A DNA stretch of 64,000 nucleotides from Microbacterium azadirachtae (GTDB taxonomy: Bacteria; Actinomycetota; Actinomycetes; Actinomycetales; Microbacteriaceae): the NCBI RefSeq assembly GCF_000956505.1, contig NZ_JYIX01000036.1:62001-126000 (forward strand), read 5' to 3'. Below are positions 25,929 to 33,876 of the stretch, in pieces (position 1 is the first letter of the stretch; the number at the start of each line of letters is the position of its first letter). Position numbers and translations under genes: made by a program. Below the pieces are notes generated by a model. It did not search any database, was not told where the DNA came from, and saw only the letters and a program-made list of their open reading frames with translations.

Positions 25929-26399
25929 ATGGATCCTGCTGCGGTGGTCGTCGTGCTGGCGCACCTCGTCCTGCTCGGGATCGGGATCCGGCTGATCGCC
26001 GTGGACATCGCCACGCACCGGCTCCCGGACCGGATCGTGCTGCCGACGCTCGGGGGAGCGCTCCTGCTCGCGCTTGCCGACGCCGTGTTCGCGGGCGGAG
26101 GTGCGAGACTGCTCGGAGCGCTGTGGGGGATGCTGATCCTCGGCGGCTTCTATGCGCTGCTCCGGGCGCTGAGCCGCGAGGGCATGGGCGGCGGCGATGT
26201 GAAGCTCGGCGCGCTCATCGGGCTGGTGCTGGGCTGGCACGGCTGGCAGGCGCTCCTGGTGGGCGCGGCGTCCGCGTTCGTGCTGGGCGCCGCGCACGCG
26301 CTCTGGCTCATTGCGCTGCGCCGTGCGACCGGCTCGACGCACCTCGCGTTCGGCCCGTGGATGATCGTCGGCAGTGCGCTCGGCGTCGCGGCCGCGTGA
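25929..26399 (+). CDS. A24 family prepilin peptidase-like protein
   Basis: A 156-residue membrane protein with about four to five helices. It carries the two aspartates of the GxGD aspartic protease family: one in the first loop (AVDIATHRLPDRIVLP, about residue 32) and one in GGGDVKLG (about 88-95). The N-methylase domain of larger PilD enzymes is absent. It would cleave class III signal peptides of type IV or Tad pilins, but no pilin gene is in the window. TAGCGT at 25917-25922 lies 6 bases before the ATG, so it appears leaderless. Confidence 0.85.
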   Translation: MDPAAVVVVLAHLVLLGIGIRLIAVDIATHRLPDRIVLPTLGGALLLALADAVFAGGGARLLGALWGMLILGGFYALLRALSREGMGGGDVKLGALIGLVLGWHGWQALLVGAASAFVLGAAHALWLIALRRATGSTHLAFGPWMIVGSALGVAAA

Positions 26400-26494
26400 C
26401 GAGCCCGCGCGACGAACCGTCACGGAGGGGACCGTGCGAGGAACGCCGTATCGGGATCGCGTCCTGCGCGCGGGCGGGGGATTAGGGTGAGCAC

Positions 26495-26707
26495 ATGGCA
26501 CTCGCACGGCTTCACGGCGGCCCGCTGGACGGGCAGATCCTCCCCCTCGCCGCGGAGGACGACAAGCTGATCCTCCCTTACAGCGAGACCCAGGTGGTCT
26601 ACAACCGCCGGGGCGAGCCGAAGAACACCGGCCCGCACGACGGACCCACCGAGGTGGAGTACTGGTACGAGGAGTCCCTCGAGGACATCGTCCCGTCCGA
26701 TGACTGA
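26495..26707 (+). CDS. Conserved-looking small hypothetical protein
   Basis: A 70-residue acidic protein (LARLHGGPLDGQILPL, then a YWYEESLEDIVPSDD end). It has no signal peptide or membrane segment, and I cannot name a family. Codon use matches its neighbours. It appears leaderless, with TAGGGT at 26483-26488 exactly 6 bases before the ATG. Its end overlaps the CYTH gene by 8 bases, so the two are co-translated. Confidence 0.7.
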   Translation: MALARLHGGPLDGQILPLAAEDDKLILPYSETQVVYNRRGEPKNTGPHDGPTEVEYWYEESLEDIVPSDD

Positions 26708-27317
26708 ACCGTCGCGCACGCTCGAGGTCGAGCGCAAGTACGACGTCGACGGCAACACTCCGCTGCCCGCCTGGGACGCGATCCCCGGCGTCGATGCGGT
26801 GACGGAGGGCGAGCCCCGCGCTCTGGACGCCCGGTACTTCGACACCGCCGAGGGCGATCTCGCGCGGGCGGGCGTGGCGCTGCGGCGCCGCACCGGCGGT
26901 CCGGACGAGGGGTGGCACGTGAAGGGCCCGCGCAACCGCAACGGGCGCCTCGAGCTGGGCTGGCCGCTCGGCGAGGGCGATGACGAGCTGCCGTCTGCGG
27001 TCGCCGAGATCGTCGCGCAGTGGACGACGCGTCCGGTCTTCCCGCTCGCCCGCATCGAGAACGCCCGCACCGCCTACCTGCTCACCGGGCCGGGCGGGGT
27101 GGTGGCCGAGTTCGTGGACGATCACGTCCGCGGCACGGATCTGCGCCGCGGCGGTCAGCGGGAATGGCGCGAGTGGGAGATGGAGCTGGGGCCGGCGGCC
27201 CCGGCGGACGATGCGGGGCGCGACGCCTTCTTCCGGGCGGTCGAGCAGGCGGTCGTCGCGGCCGGCGGCCGGGAGTCGCTCTCGGGATCGAAGCTCGGGC
27301 GCGCACTCGGATTCTGA
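26700..27317 (+). CDS. CYTH domain protein
   Basis: A 205-residue CYTH/triphosphate tunnel protein. It starts with the signature LEVERKYDV (ExExK, about residues 8-16) and continues through repeated basic and acidic tunnel residues: LDARYFDTAEGDL, VALRRRTGG, WHVKGP, EWREWEMELG. Members hydrolyse inorganic triphosphate, thiamine triphosphate or similar. The usual C-terminal CHAD domain is absent. It overlaps the small upstream gene by 8 bases. Confidence 0.92.
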   Translation: MTEPSRTLEVERKYDVDGNTPLPAWDAIPGVDAVTEGEPRALDARYFDTAEGDLARAGVALRRRTGGPDEGWHVKGPRNRNGRLELGWPLGEGDDELPSAVAEIVAQWTTRPVFPLARIENARTAYLLTGPGGVVAEFVDDHVRGTDLRRGGQREWREWEMELGPAAPADDAGRDAFFRAVEQAVVAAGGRESLSGSKLGRALGF

Positions 27318-27374
27318 GCGGTCCGGATCCGCAAGCCCCTTCCTGCCACGCGGGCGGCATGCTTGAGTGGCACC

Positions 27375-28529
27375 ATGAGCAGCCCGGTGATGCTGAGGTC
27401 CCTGCAGACGGTGGTGCCGGACACGATCCTGCATCAGGACGAGGTGCGCGACGTGTTCGCCGCGCAGCCGGGGCTCTCCCGGCTGGCGCGGCGGATCGTC
27501 ACCGCCTCGTTCGACGGATCCGGCATCGACACCCGCCGCACCGTGCTCGACGAGCTCACGTGGACGGCGACCGACGCGGAGCCGGTGTTCTTCGACCGCG
27601 CGACGGGGGAGCTGCTGTCCCCGGCCACCGGCGTCCGCAACGACGTCTACGTCCGCGAGGCCGGCCGGCTGTTCATCGCCGCGGCGCGCGCCGCGCTCGA
27701 GGCTGACCCTGAGGTCGGGCCCGCCGATGTCACGCACGTCGTCACGGTCTCCTGCACGGGCTTCCATGCCCCGGGGCCGGAGTACGAGATCGTGCGCGCG
27801 CTGGGCCTCTCCGATTCCGTGCAGCGCTACCACCTCGGTTTCATGGGCTGCTACGCCTCGATGCCGGCATTGCGTGCGGCCAGTCAGTTCTGCGTCGCGG
27901 ATCCGAATGCCGTGGTGCTGGTGGTCAGCGTCGAGCTCTGCACGCTGCATCTGCGCTCCTCGGAGGATCCGGACGTGATCGTCGCCTCCTCGCTGTTCGC
28001 CGACGGTGCGGCGGCAGGCATCGTCACGGCACGCCCGTCCGCCGCCCCGGGGCTGCGCCTCGACCGCTTCCACACCGCGATCGCCCCGCAGGGTCGGAAT
28101 GACATGGCGTGGACGATCGGCGACCACGGCTTCGAGATGACCCTCTCCACCGCGGTGCCCCAGATCATCGGCGAGACCATCGTCGATGCGCTCCGCCCGC
28201 TCTATGTCGGGGAGCTCGGCGCGCCCTTCGAGGACGGCAGGATCGGCGAGGAGGTGCGGCACTGGGCGATCCATCCCGGTGGTCGCAGCATCCTCGACCG
28301 GGTGCAGGACCGGCTCGCGCTCAGCGATGCGCAGCTGCACCCCGCCCGCGAGACGCTGCGGCGGCACGGGAACATGTCCAGTGCGACGATCCTGTTCGTG
28401 CTGCGGCGCATCCTGGAGGAGGAGGGCGCGCGCGACGGCGAACGCGTGTCCGCGATGGCGTTCGGGCCCGGCCTGACCGCGGAGAGCGCGCTGATGACGG
28501 TCGTCGGCGCGGAGGGCGATGGGCGCTGA
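27375..28529 (+). CDS. Type III polyketide synthase
   Basis: A 384-residue chalcone-synthase-like enzyme with the full triad: Cys159 in GFMGCYASM, His300 in IHPGGRS and Asn333 in HGNMSSATILF. It extends a starter acyl-CoA with malonyl-CoA and cyclises the chain to a pyrone or resorcinol. Starter and chain length cannot be read from sequence. ATG 27375 is preferred to an in-frame TTG 12 bases upstream, though no strong Shine-Dalgarno is visible. It overlaps the methyltransferase gene by 11 bases and begins a three-gene operon that ends with a flavin monooxygenase. Confidence 0.95.
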   Translation: MSSPVMLRSLQTVVPDTILHQDEVRDVFAAQPGLSRLARRIVTASFDGSGIDTRRTVLDELTWTATDAEPVFFDRATGELLSPATGVRNDVYVREAGRLFIAAARAALEADPEVGPADVTHVVTVSCTGFHAPGPEYEIVRALGLSDSVQRYHLGFMGCYASMPALRAASQFCVADPNAVVLVVSVELCTLHLRSSEDPDVIVASSLFADGAAAGIVTARPSAAPGLRLDRFHTAIAPQGRNDMAWTIGDHGFEMTLSTAVPQIIGETIVDALRPLYVGELGAPFEDGRIGEEVRHWAIHPGGRSILDRVQDRLALSDAQLHPARETLRRHGNMSSATILFVLRRILEEEGARDGERVSAMAFGPGLTAESALMTVVGAEGDGR

Positions 28530-29241
28530 CCTGTCCGCCCGCGCCGTCGACGTGCGCGAGTTGATGGACGACCCCGCCGCCGATCCGCAGACGCTGGAGC
28601 GCACCTACCGGCGCTTCGGCGCGGTGAACGCCGTGGTCTCCCGCCCCGGCGCACTGTACCGGGGCGACATCAGGCCCCGGGCGAGGGCGGGCCTGGTGCG
28701 GATCCTGGACGTGGGGGCCGGCGGGGGAGACCTCTGCCGCGCGCTCGCCGCGCGGCTCGGCCGCGACGGACTCCCGGCCGAGATCATCGCGCTCGACGCG
28801 GACGAACGCGCCACGGCCTGGGCCGCCGCGCACGACGGCCGGGCGGGGGTGATCTATCGGTGCGCGCTCGTCGCCGATCTGGTCCGGGCGGGCGAGGTCT
28901 ACGACATCGTGCTGTCCAACCACATGCTGCACCACCTCGGTGCGGCCGAGCTGCAGGACATGCTCGCCGATACCGCGCGCCTCGCGGGACCGTCGGGACT
29001 CGTGGTGCATCGCGACATCGCGCGCAGCCGCACCGCCTACGCCCTGTTCGCGATGGGGACGTGGCCGTTCGCCGGAAACCTGCTGGCAGGATCCTTCATC
29101 CGCGCCGACGGGCTGACCAGTATCCGCCGGTCGTACACGGCCGCGGAGCTCGCCGCCGTCGCGCCGGCGGGGTGGACCGTGCGGCGCGGGCTGCCCTCCC
29201 GCCTCGAGCTGCGCCGGGAGCCGGGCGATGAGCGATCCTGA
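28519..29241 (+). CDS. SAM-dependent methyltransferase of the type III PKS operon
   Basis: A 240-residue class I methyltransferase. Motif I is ILDVGAGGGDLC (about residues 61-72), the acidic end of beta-2 is IIALDAD, and the motif IV region is DIVLSNHMLHHL. A C-terminal segment of aromatic and hydrophobic residues may bind the substrate. It probably methylates a phenolic polyketide made by the preceding gene, as inferred from overlap on both sides (11 bases with the synthase, 14 with the monooxygenase). It is not of the integral membrane isoprenylcysteine methyltransferase type. Confidence 0.9.
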   Translation: MGADLSARAVDVRELMDDPAADPQTLERTYRRFGAVNAVVSRPGALYRGDIRPRARAGLVRILDVGAGGGDLCRALAARLGRDGLPAEIIALDADERATAWAAAHDGRAGVIYRCALVADLVRAGEVYDIVLSNHMLHHLGAAELQDMLADTARLAGPSGLVVHRDIARSRTAYALFAMGTWPFAGNLLAGSFIRADGLTSIRRSYTAAELAAVAPAGWTVRRGLPSRLELRREPGDERS

Positions 29242-30376
29242 GCAGCTGCTGGTCAGCACCACGGTGCTCGACCACGACGTCGTGATCGTCGGCGCTGGCC
29301 CGGTCGGGATGCTGCTGGCCTGCCTGCTCGCCCAGGACGGCATCGACGTCGTGGTCTGCGAACGCCGCAGGGACGAGGATCCGCGCAGCCGCGCGATCGG
29401 AATACACGCGCCGGGCCTGGAGATGCTCGATCGCGCAGGGGTGGGAGCAGCGGCGCGGGCGGCATCGCTCGCGCTCGAGGGCGGCGACGTGCTCAGCCGA
29501 GGCCGCGTCCTCGCGTCGCTCGACTTCTCCGCGCACCGGCCCGTGCGCGTGCTCCCGCAGCAGCGGACGCACGCTCTGCTGCGGGAGCGGCTGCAGACGC
29601 TGTCCGCGGGCGCTCTGCATCCTGGCTGCAGCGTGCGCGCGGTCAGGGACGAGGGGGAGTTCGTGCGGCTCGCCGTGGACCGGCCCGCCGGTCGGCAGGA
29701 GGTCACCGCCGCCTTCGTGGTGCTCGCGGACGGCGTGCACAGCACTCTGCGCCGGGAGCTCGGCTTCGAATGGCGCCGTCGCCCCGGCCGCGCCGCGTAC
29801 ACGATGGCCGATGTCCCCGACCCCGCGGCCGGGGTGCGCGCCCAGCTGCACTGCGAACCCGGGGGGATCGTCGAGGCGTTCCCGCTGCCCGGCGGCATGC
29901 GGCGCTGGGTGCTGCGGGGCGGCGGCCTGCACTCCGGGGCGGAGTTCCGTATCGCGATCGCGGAGCGGATCGGGCGGGAACCGGCGATCGGCGACGAGGT
30001 CCGGCCGACGGGCTTCGTCGCGGCCCAGCATCTGAGCCGGACCGTCGCCCGAGGCCGGGTGGCGCTGCTCGGCGACGCCGCGCACGAGATCAGCCCGATC
30101 GGCGGGCAGGGCATGAACCTGGGCTGGGTGAACGCCGGCCGGCTGGCCGCGGCGCTGCGCACGGCCCTGGTCGAGGGTGACCGGGATCTCGGCGGCTACG
30201 CGCACGGGGCTCTGCGCGCCGCTCGCGCCGCGCAGAGGCGGAGCGCGTTCTACATGACCATGGGCGCTCCGGCGCAGGGCGTTCCGCTCGCCACACGCGA
30301 GACGCTCATCCGGGTCCTGGGCTCGGGGCCGCTCCGTTCCTGGGCCTCCGGACTGGTGACGATGCGGGGCTTCTGA
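29228..30376 (+). CDS. FAD-dependent aromatic monooxygenase of the type III PKS operon
   Basis: A 382-residue group A flavoprotein hydroxylase (UbiH/PHBH type). It has an N-terminal dinucleotide fold VVIVGAGPVGMLLA (about residues 18-31), the DG motif VVLADGVHSTLR (about 162) and the GD motif VALLGDAAHEISPIGGQGMN (about 278-297). It likely hydroxylates the ring of the polyketide product using NAD(P)H and O2. Third and last gene of the operon; its start overlaps the methyltransferase gene by 14 bases. A strong hairpin follows. Confidence 0.93.
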   Translation: MSDPEQLLVSTTVLDHDVVIVGAGPVGMLLACLLAQDGIDVVVCERRRDEDPRSRAIGIHAPGLEMLDRAGVGAAARAASLALEGGDVLSRGRVLASLDFSAHRPVRVLPQQRTHALLRERLQTLSAGALHPGCSVRAVRDEGEFVRLAVDRPAGRQEVTAAFVVLADGVHSTLRRELGFEWRRRPGRAAYTMADVPDPAAGVRAQLHCEPGGIVEAFPLPGGMRRWVLRGGGLHSGAEFRIAIAERIGREPAIGDEVRPTGFVAAQHLSRTVARGRVALLGDAAHEISPIGGQGMNLGWVNAGRLAAALRTALVEGDRDLGGYAHGALRAARAAQRRSAFYMTMGAPAQGVPLATRETLIRVLGSGPLRSWASGLVTMRGF

Positions 30377-30397
30377 CTGCATACGGGGCGGACGACA

Positions 30398-30432
30398 GAG
30401 GGCCGGCCACGCACCTGGCGTGACCGGCCCTC
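30398..30432. terminator. Bidirectional terminator
   Basis: GAGGGCCGG (30398-30406) pairs with CCGGCCCTC (30424-30432) between the convergent monooxygenase and lpd genes. Confidence 0.75.
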
Positions 30433-30449
30433 GGTCCGATCGGATCCGA

Positions 30450-31847
30450 TCAGAGGTTGATCATGTGTCCCGCGAGTCCGTGGAACGCCTCCTGCAGCGC
30501 CTCCGACAGGGTCGGGTGCGTGTGCACGTTGCGGGCGGCCTCGAGAGCGGTCAGGTCCCACTTCTGCGCGAGGGTCAGCTCGGGGAGGAGCTCGGACACG
30601 TCGGGGCCGATCAGGTGGCCGCCGATGAGCTCGAGGTGCTCGGCGTCGGCGATGAGCTTGACGAAGCCCACCGGCTCGCCCAGGCCGTTGGCCTTGCCGT
30701 TCGCGCTGAACGGGAACTTCGCGACCTTGATCTCGCGGCCCTCGGCCCTGGCCTGCTCCTCGGTGAGGCCGAAGCTGGCGACCTGCGGCTGGCAGAACGT
30801 GGCGCGCGGCATCATCCGGTAGTCGCCCAGCGTCATGGTCTCGGCCTTGCCGATGGTCTCGGCGGCGACGACGGCCTGAGCCTCGGCGACGTGCGCGAGC
30901 TGCAGCTTGGCGGTGACGTCGCCGATCGCGTAGATGCCCTCGACGTTGGTGCGCATGTGGTCGTCGATGTCGATCGCGCCGCGGTCGGTGAGCGCGACGC
31001 CGGTGTTCTCCAGGCCGTAGCCGTTCACGTTCGGGGCGAAGCCGACGGACATGAGGACCTTGCCGGCCGTGATCTCGCCGGGCTGACCGTCGCGCGTCTC
31101 GTACGTGACGTGCACGGAGGAGCCGTTGTCGGTGACGGTCTTGACCGCGGTCGAGGTGAGGATCTCGACGCCGAGCTTCTTGTACTGCTTCTGGATCTCC
31201 TTGGAGACCTCGACGTCCTCGTTGGGCAGCGCCCGGTCGAGGAACTCGATGATGGTGACTTTGACGCCGTAGTTCGTCAGCACGTAGCCGAACTCCATGC
31301 CGATCGCGCCGGCTCCGACGATGACGATCGATTCGGGAAGGTCACGGCTGAGGATCTGCTCCTCGAAGGTGACGACGTTGTCGCTCAGCTGCACGCCCGG
31401 CAGCAGGCGGACGGTGGATCCGGTGGCGATGATGGCGTTGTCGAACGTGACCTCTTCGGTCGTGCCGTCGGACTTCGCCACGGAGATGGCCTTCGGGGAT
31501 GTGAAGGTGCCGCGGCCGTCGTACTCGACGACCTTGTTCTTCTTCATCAGGAAGTGGATGCCCTTGACGTGGGTGTCGGCCACCTTGCGGCTGCGGTCGA
31601 ACGCGGCGCCGAAGTCGAAGTGCACGTCGCCCGAGATGCCGAAGAACTCGGCCTTGTGGGTGAACGTGTGCGCGATCTCCGCGTTCTTCAGGAGCGACTT
31701 GGAGGGGATGCAGCCCACGTTGAGGCACACACCGCCCCAGTACTTCTCCTCGATGATCGCGGTGGAAAGACCGAGCTGGGCGCTGCGGACGGCGGCGACG
31801 TAACCGCCGGGGCCAGCGCCGAGGATGACGACGTCGTAGTGTGGCAT
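30450..31847 (-). CDS. lpd: Dihydrolipoyl dehydrogenase (E3)
   Basis: A 465-residue flavoprotein disulfide reductase that reoxidises lipoyl groups of 2-oxoacid dehydrogenase complexes. It has an N-terminal FAD fold [14 protein letters not shown], the redox disulfide GGVCLNVGC (Cys41/Cys46), an NAD fold [14 protein letters not shown] (about 172-185), YAIGDV and the C-terminal His-Glu pair in HTHPTLSE. Length and motifs are standard. It appears leaderless (TAGGCT on the minus strand, 31854-31859, 6 bases before the ATG). It is divergent from garA, whose mycobacterial product inhibits the 2-oxoglutarate dehydrogenase that uses E3. Confidence 0.97.
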   Translation of the reverse strand: MPHYDVVILGAGPGGYVAAVRSAQLGLSTAIIEEKYWGGVCLNVGCIPSKSLLKNAEIAHTFTHKAEFFGISGDVHFDFGAAFDRSRKVADTHVKGIHFLMKKNKVVEYDGRGTFTSPKAISVAKSDGTTEEVTFDNAIIATGSTVRLLPGVQLSDNVVTFEEQILSRDLPESIVIVGAGAIGMEFGYVLTNYGVKVTIIEFLDRALPNEDVEVSKEIQKQYKKLGVEILTSTAVKTVTDNGSSVHVTYETRDGQPGEITAGKVLMSVGFAPNVNGYGLENTGVALTDRGAIDIDDHMRTNVEGIYAIGDVTAKLQLAHVAEAQAVVAAETIGKAETMTLGDYRMMPRATFCQPQVASFGLTEEQARAEGREIKVAKFPFSANGKANGLGEPVGFVKLIADAEHLELIGGHLIGPDVSELLPELTLAQKWDLTALEAARNVHTHPTLSEALQEAFHGLAGHMINL

Positions 31848-31853
31848 GCTCCC

Positions 31854-31935
31854 AGCCTATCGCCCGCGCAGACGACCCCGGGCGGGCGATGCCGCGCGGA
31901 TCCGGCTCCCGGGCGCCGCGTGCTTCCGATAGGCT
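31854..31935. promoter_or_regulatory. Back-to-back lpd and garA promoters
   Basis: The 113-bp gap holds an identical TAGGCT -10 box for each direction: 31854-31859 (minus, lpd) and 31930-31935 (plus, garA). The garA transcript would carry a short leader with a GGAGGGGGAG ribosome site. Confidence 0.6.
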
Positions 31936-31960
31936 GGAACGCCAGAGGAGGGGGAGAACA

Positions 31961-32437
31961 GTGACTGAGAACGACGTTCCCGAAGGCGCCGTCCGCCGCG
32001 GAGGCGAGCCCATGCACGACACCACGCAGACGTTCGGCCACGACTCCGACCTGTCGTTCGTCCCGTTCGGCGCGGAGCTGACGGAGGTCGAGCAGGCGGC
32101 GATCGCCGCGCTGCCCTCCGGTTCTGCGCTGCTGCTGGTCCGCTCCGGCGCGCTCGCCGGCGCCCGGTACCTGCTCGACACGGCGGTGACCACGGTCGGA
32201 CGCCATCCCGAGGCGGATATCTTCTTCGACGATGTGACGGTCTCCCGTCGCCACGCCGAGGTCATCCGCACCGGCACGGCCTTCGAGGTCGTCGATCAGC
32301 GCTCGCTGAACGGAACCTACGTCAACGGCGAGCGGGTCGACCGCAGCGTGCTGCGCAACGGCTATGAGGTGCGCGTCGGCAAGTTCCGGCTGAACTTCTT
32401 CGCGTCGCCCATGGATCTCGCGCAGGCGAACGACTGA
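31961..32437 (+). CDS. garA: GarA/OdhI-like FHA domain protein
   Basis: A 158-residue signalling protein. The N-terminal tail carries DTTQTF (Thr21/Thr22), the equivalent of the phosphorylatable ETTSVF-type motif of mycobacterial GarA. Residues about 75-145 are an FHA domain with VGRHPEAD (Arg81), VSRRHAEV and NGTYVNG. In relatives the unphosphorylated form binds and inhibits 2-oxoglutarate dehydrogenase, and phosphorylation by PknB or PknG relieves it. GTG 31961 has a strong GGAGGGGGAG upstream. Its stop overlaps the next start (TGATG). Confidence 0.92.
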   Translation: MTENDVPEGAVRRGGEPMHDTTQTFGHDSDLSFVPFGAELTEVEQAAIAALPSGSALLLVRSGALAGARYLLDTAVTTVGRHPEADIFFDDVTVSRRHAEVIRTGTAFEVVDQRSLNGTYVNGERVDRSVLRNGYEVRVGKFRLNFFASPMDLAQAND

Positions 32438-33114
32438 TGGCGGCATCCGCCGCCGAGCGTTCCGCCCCTTCCGGGCTGCTGAGCATCGGCCAGGTGCTCG
32501 CGCGCCTCACGCCGGAGTTCCCCGATGTGAGAGCCTCCAAGCTCCGCTTCCTGGAGGAGAAGGGCATCGTGAACCCGGTGCGCACCGCCTCCGGGTACCG
32601 CAAGTTCTCCGCAGCCGATCTGGAGCGGATCCGCATCGCGTTGACGCTGCAGCGCGACCAGTACCTGCCGCTCAAGGTCATCCGCGAGCACCTCGACGCG
32701 CTCGAGGAATCCGGCGGTGCACCGGAGCTGCCCGCGTCGATCGTGAAGGGGCCGCGCCGGTATCGCCGCGACGAGCTCGTCCACGCCGCGGGTGCGTCGC
32801 ACGCACTGCTCGGCGATGCGGTGTCGAGCGGCATGCTGCCGGCGGCCGAGACCTACCCCGAGTCGGCGGTGTCGCTGCTGCGCGCGCTGGCGGCCCTGGA
32901 CGGCCACGGCATCGGGCCGCGTCACCTGCGGCCGCTGCGTCAGAGCGCCGAGCGCGACATCGCCCTGGTGCAGTCGGCGCTGTCCGCGCTGCTGCGCCGC
33001 ACCGACACCCCGTCGCGGGCACGGGCCAGCGAGATGGCTCCAGAACTGGCGTCCCGCCTCGACGAGGTGCGTTCGCTCCTCGTCAAGGACGGCATCGGCC
33101 GACTGCTGTCGTAA
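32437..33114 (+). CDS. ftsR: MerR-family regulator, FtsR-like
   Basis: A 225-residue regulator with a MerR-type winged helix: LLSIGQVLARLTPEFPDVRASKLRFLEEKG, quoted here in part as KLRFLEEKGIV, then TASGYRKFSAADLERIRIAL (about 15-75). A helical C-terminal half contains no metal-binding cysteines. The position directly after garA matches Rv1828 of mycobacteria and FtsR of Corynebacterium, which activates ftsZ. That makes the ftsZ promoter at the right end of this window a plausible target. Confidence 0.88.
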   Translation: MAASAAERSAPSGLLSIGQVLARLTPEFPDVRASKLRFLEEKGIVNPVRTASGYRKFSAADLERIRIALTLQRDQYLPLKVIREHLDALEESGGAPELPASIVKGPRRYRRDELVHAAGASHALLGDAVSSGMLPAAETYPESAVSLLRALAALDGHGIGPRHLRPLRQSAERDIALVQSALSALLRRTDTPSRARASEMAPELASRLDEVRSLLVKDGIGRLLS

Positions 33115-33155
33115 CGAACTGATTGCGACACACCCCCGACTCGGGGCGGATGTCG

Positions 33156-33184
33156 TTGTCGGGGATGCCGCGCTGTTCTAGCGT
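33156..33184 (+). promoter_or_regulatory. Promoter of the second MerR gene
   Basis: -35 TTGTCG (33156-33161), a 17-bp spacer and -10 TAGCGT (33179-33184). Start of transcription would be near 33191, giving a leader of about 55 bases. Confidence 0.55.
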
Positions 33185-33210
33185 GGAGTCATCGACTTTC
33201 AGGTAGTGGT

Positions 33211-33230
33211 TGAAGGATGCTGTTCCTTCA
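33211..33230 (+). other. Hairpin in the leader of the second MerR gene
   Basis: TGAAGGA-TGCTGT-TCCTTCA forms a 7-bp perfect stem with a 6-base loop. It occludes an upstream in-frame ATG (33217) and ends 5 bases before the GGGGAGG used by ATG 33247. Confidence 0.4.
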
Positions 33231-33246
33231 GGATGGGGAGGATGCG

Positions 33247-33792
33247 ATGAGCGCCGAGGAACGGGGCGATGCACCGTCGTTCGGAGACGATCTCCTCTTC
33301 ACCGACGGGCTTCCCGCGATGGACGACGAGGTCGGCTACCGCGGGGCCGTGGCGGCCCGTGCGGCCGGCATCACCTACCGCCAGCTGGACTACTGGGCGC
33401 GGACCGAGCTGGTCGTCCCGACGGTCCGCGGGGCGAGCGGATCCGGATCCCAGCGTCTCTACGGCTTCCGCGACATCCTCGTGCTCAAGCTCGTCAAGGA
33501 GCTGCTGAACACGGGCATCTCGCTGCAGCAGATCCGCACCGCCGTCGACCAGCTCCGGGCTGCAGGCATCCGCGACCTCGCGGGCACCACGCTCATGAGC
33601 GACGGCGCGTCGGTCTACCTGTGCACCTCGAATGACGAGGTGATCGACCTGCTCAGCCGCGGCCAGGGCGTCTTCGGCATCGCGGTGGGCAAGGTGTTCC
33701 ACGAGGTCGAGGCCACTCTCGTCGAGTTCGACGCCCTCGCGCCGGAGCCGATGGACGATCTCGCCGCACGTCGCTCGCGTCGCACCGCCTGA
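33247..33792 (+). CDS. MerR-family regulator (Rv1830-like)
   Basis: A 181-residue regulator with a MerR winged helix (YRGAVAARAAGITYRQLDYWART, part quoted; then GSQRLYGFRDILVLKLVKELL, about residues 30-95). A C-terminal domain with an LMSDGASVYL-type strand is conserved among Rv1830 (ResR/McdR) relatives, which control growth and division genes. I chose ATG 33247 because GGGGAGG lies 5 bases upstream; ATG 33217 sits in a hairpin. It follows garA and ftsR, but the DUF151 gene found between the two regulators in mycobacteria is absent. Confidence 0.88.
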   Translation: MSAEERGDAPSFGDDLLFTDGLPAMDDEVGYRGAVAARAAGITYRQLDYWARTELVVPTVRGASGSGSQRLYGFRDILVLKLVKELLNTGISLQQIRTAVDQLRAAGIRDLAGTTLMSDGASVYLCTSNDEVIDLLSRGQGVFGIAVGKVFHEVEATLVEFDALAPEPMDDLAARRSRRTA

Positions 33793-33813
33793 CCGCGCAG
33801 CGCCGCAACGGAA

Positions 33814-33840
33814 AGAGCCGGCCCCTCGGGGACCGGCTCT
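33814..33840. terminator. Terminator after the MerR gene
   Basis: AGAGCCGG (33814-33821) pairs with CCGGCTCT (33833-33840) with further CCCC/GGGG pairing inside, followed by CGTCG. It lies between the convergent MerR and ParA genes. Confidence 0.75.
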
Positions 33841-33876
33841 CGTCGTATCAGGACTCTTCCGAGTCGCTGAGTCTGC

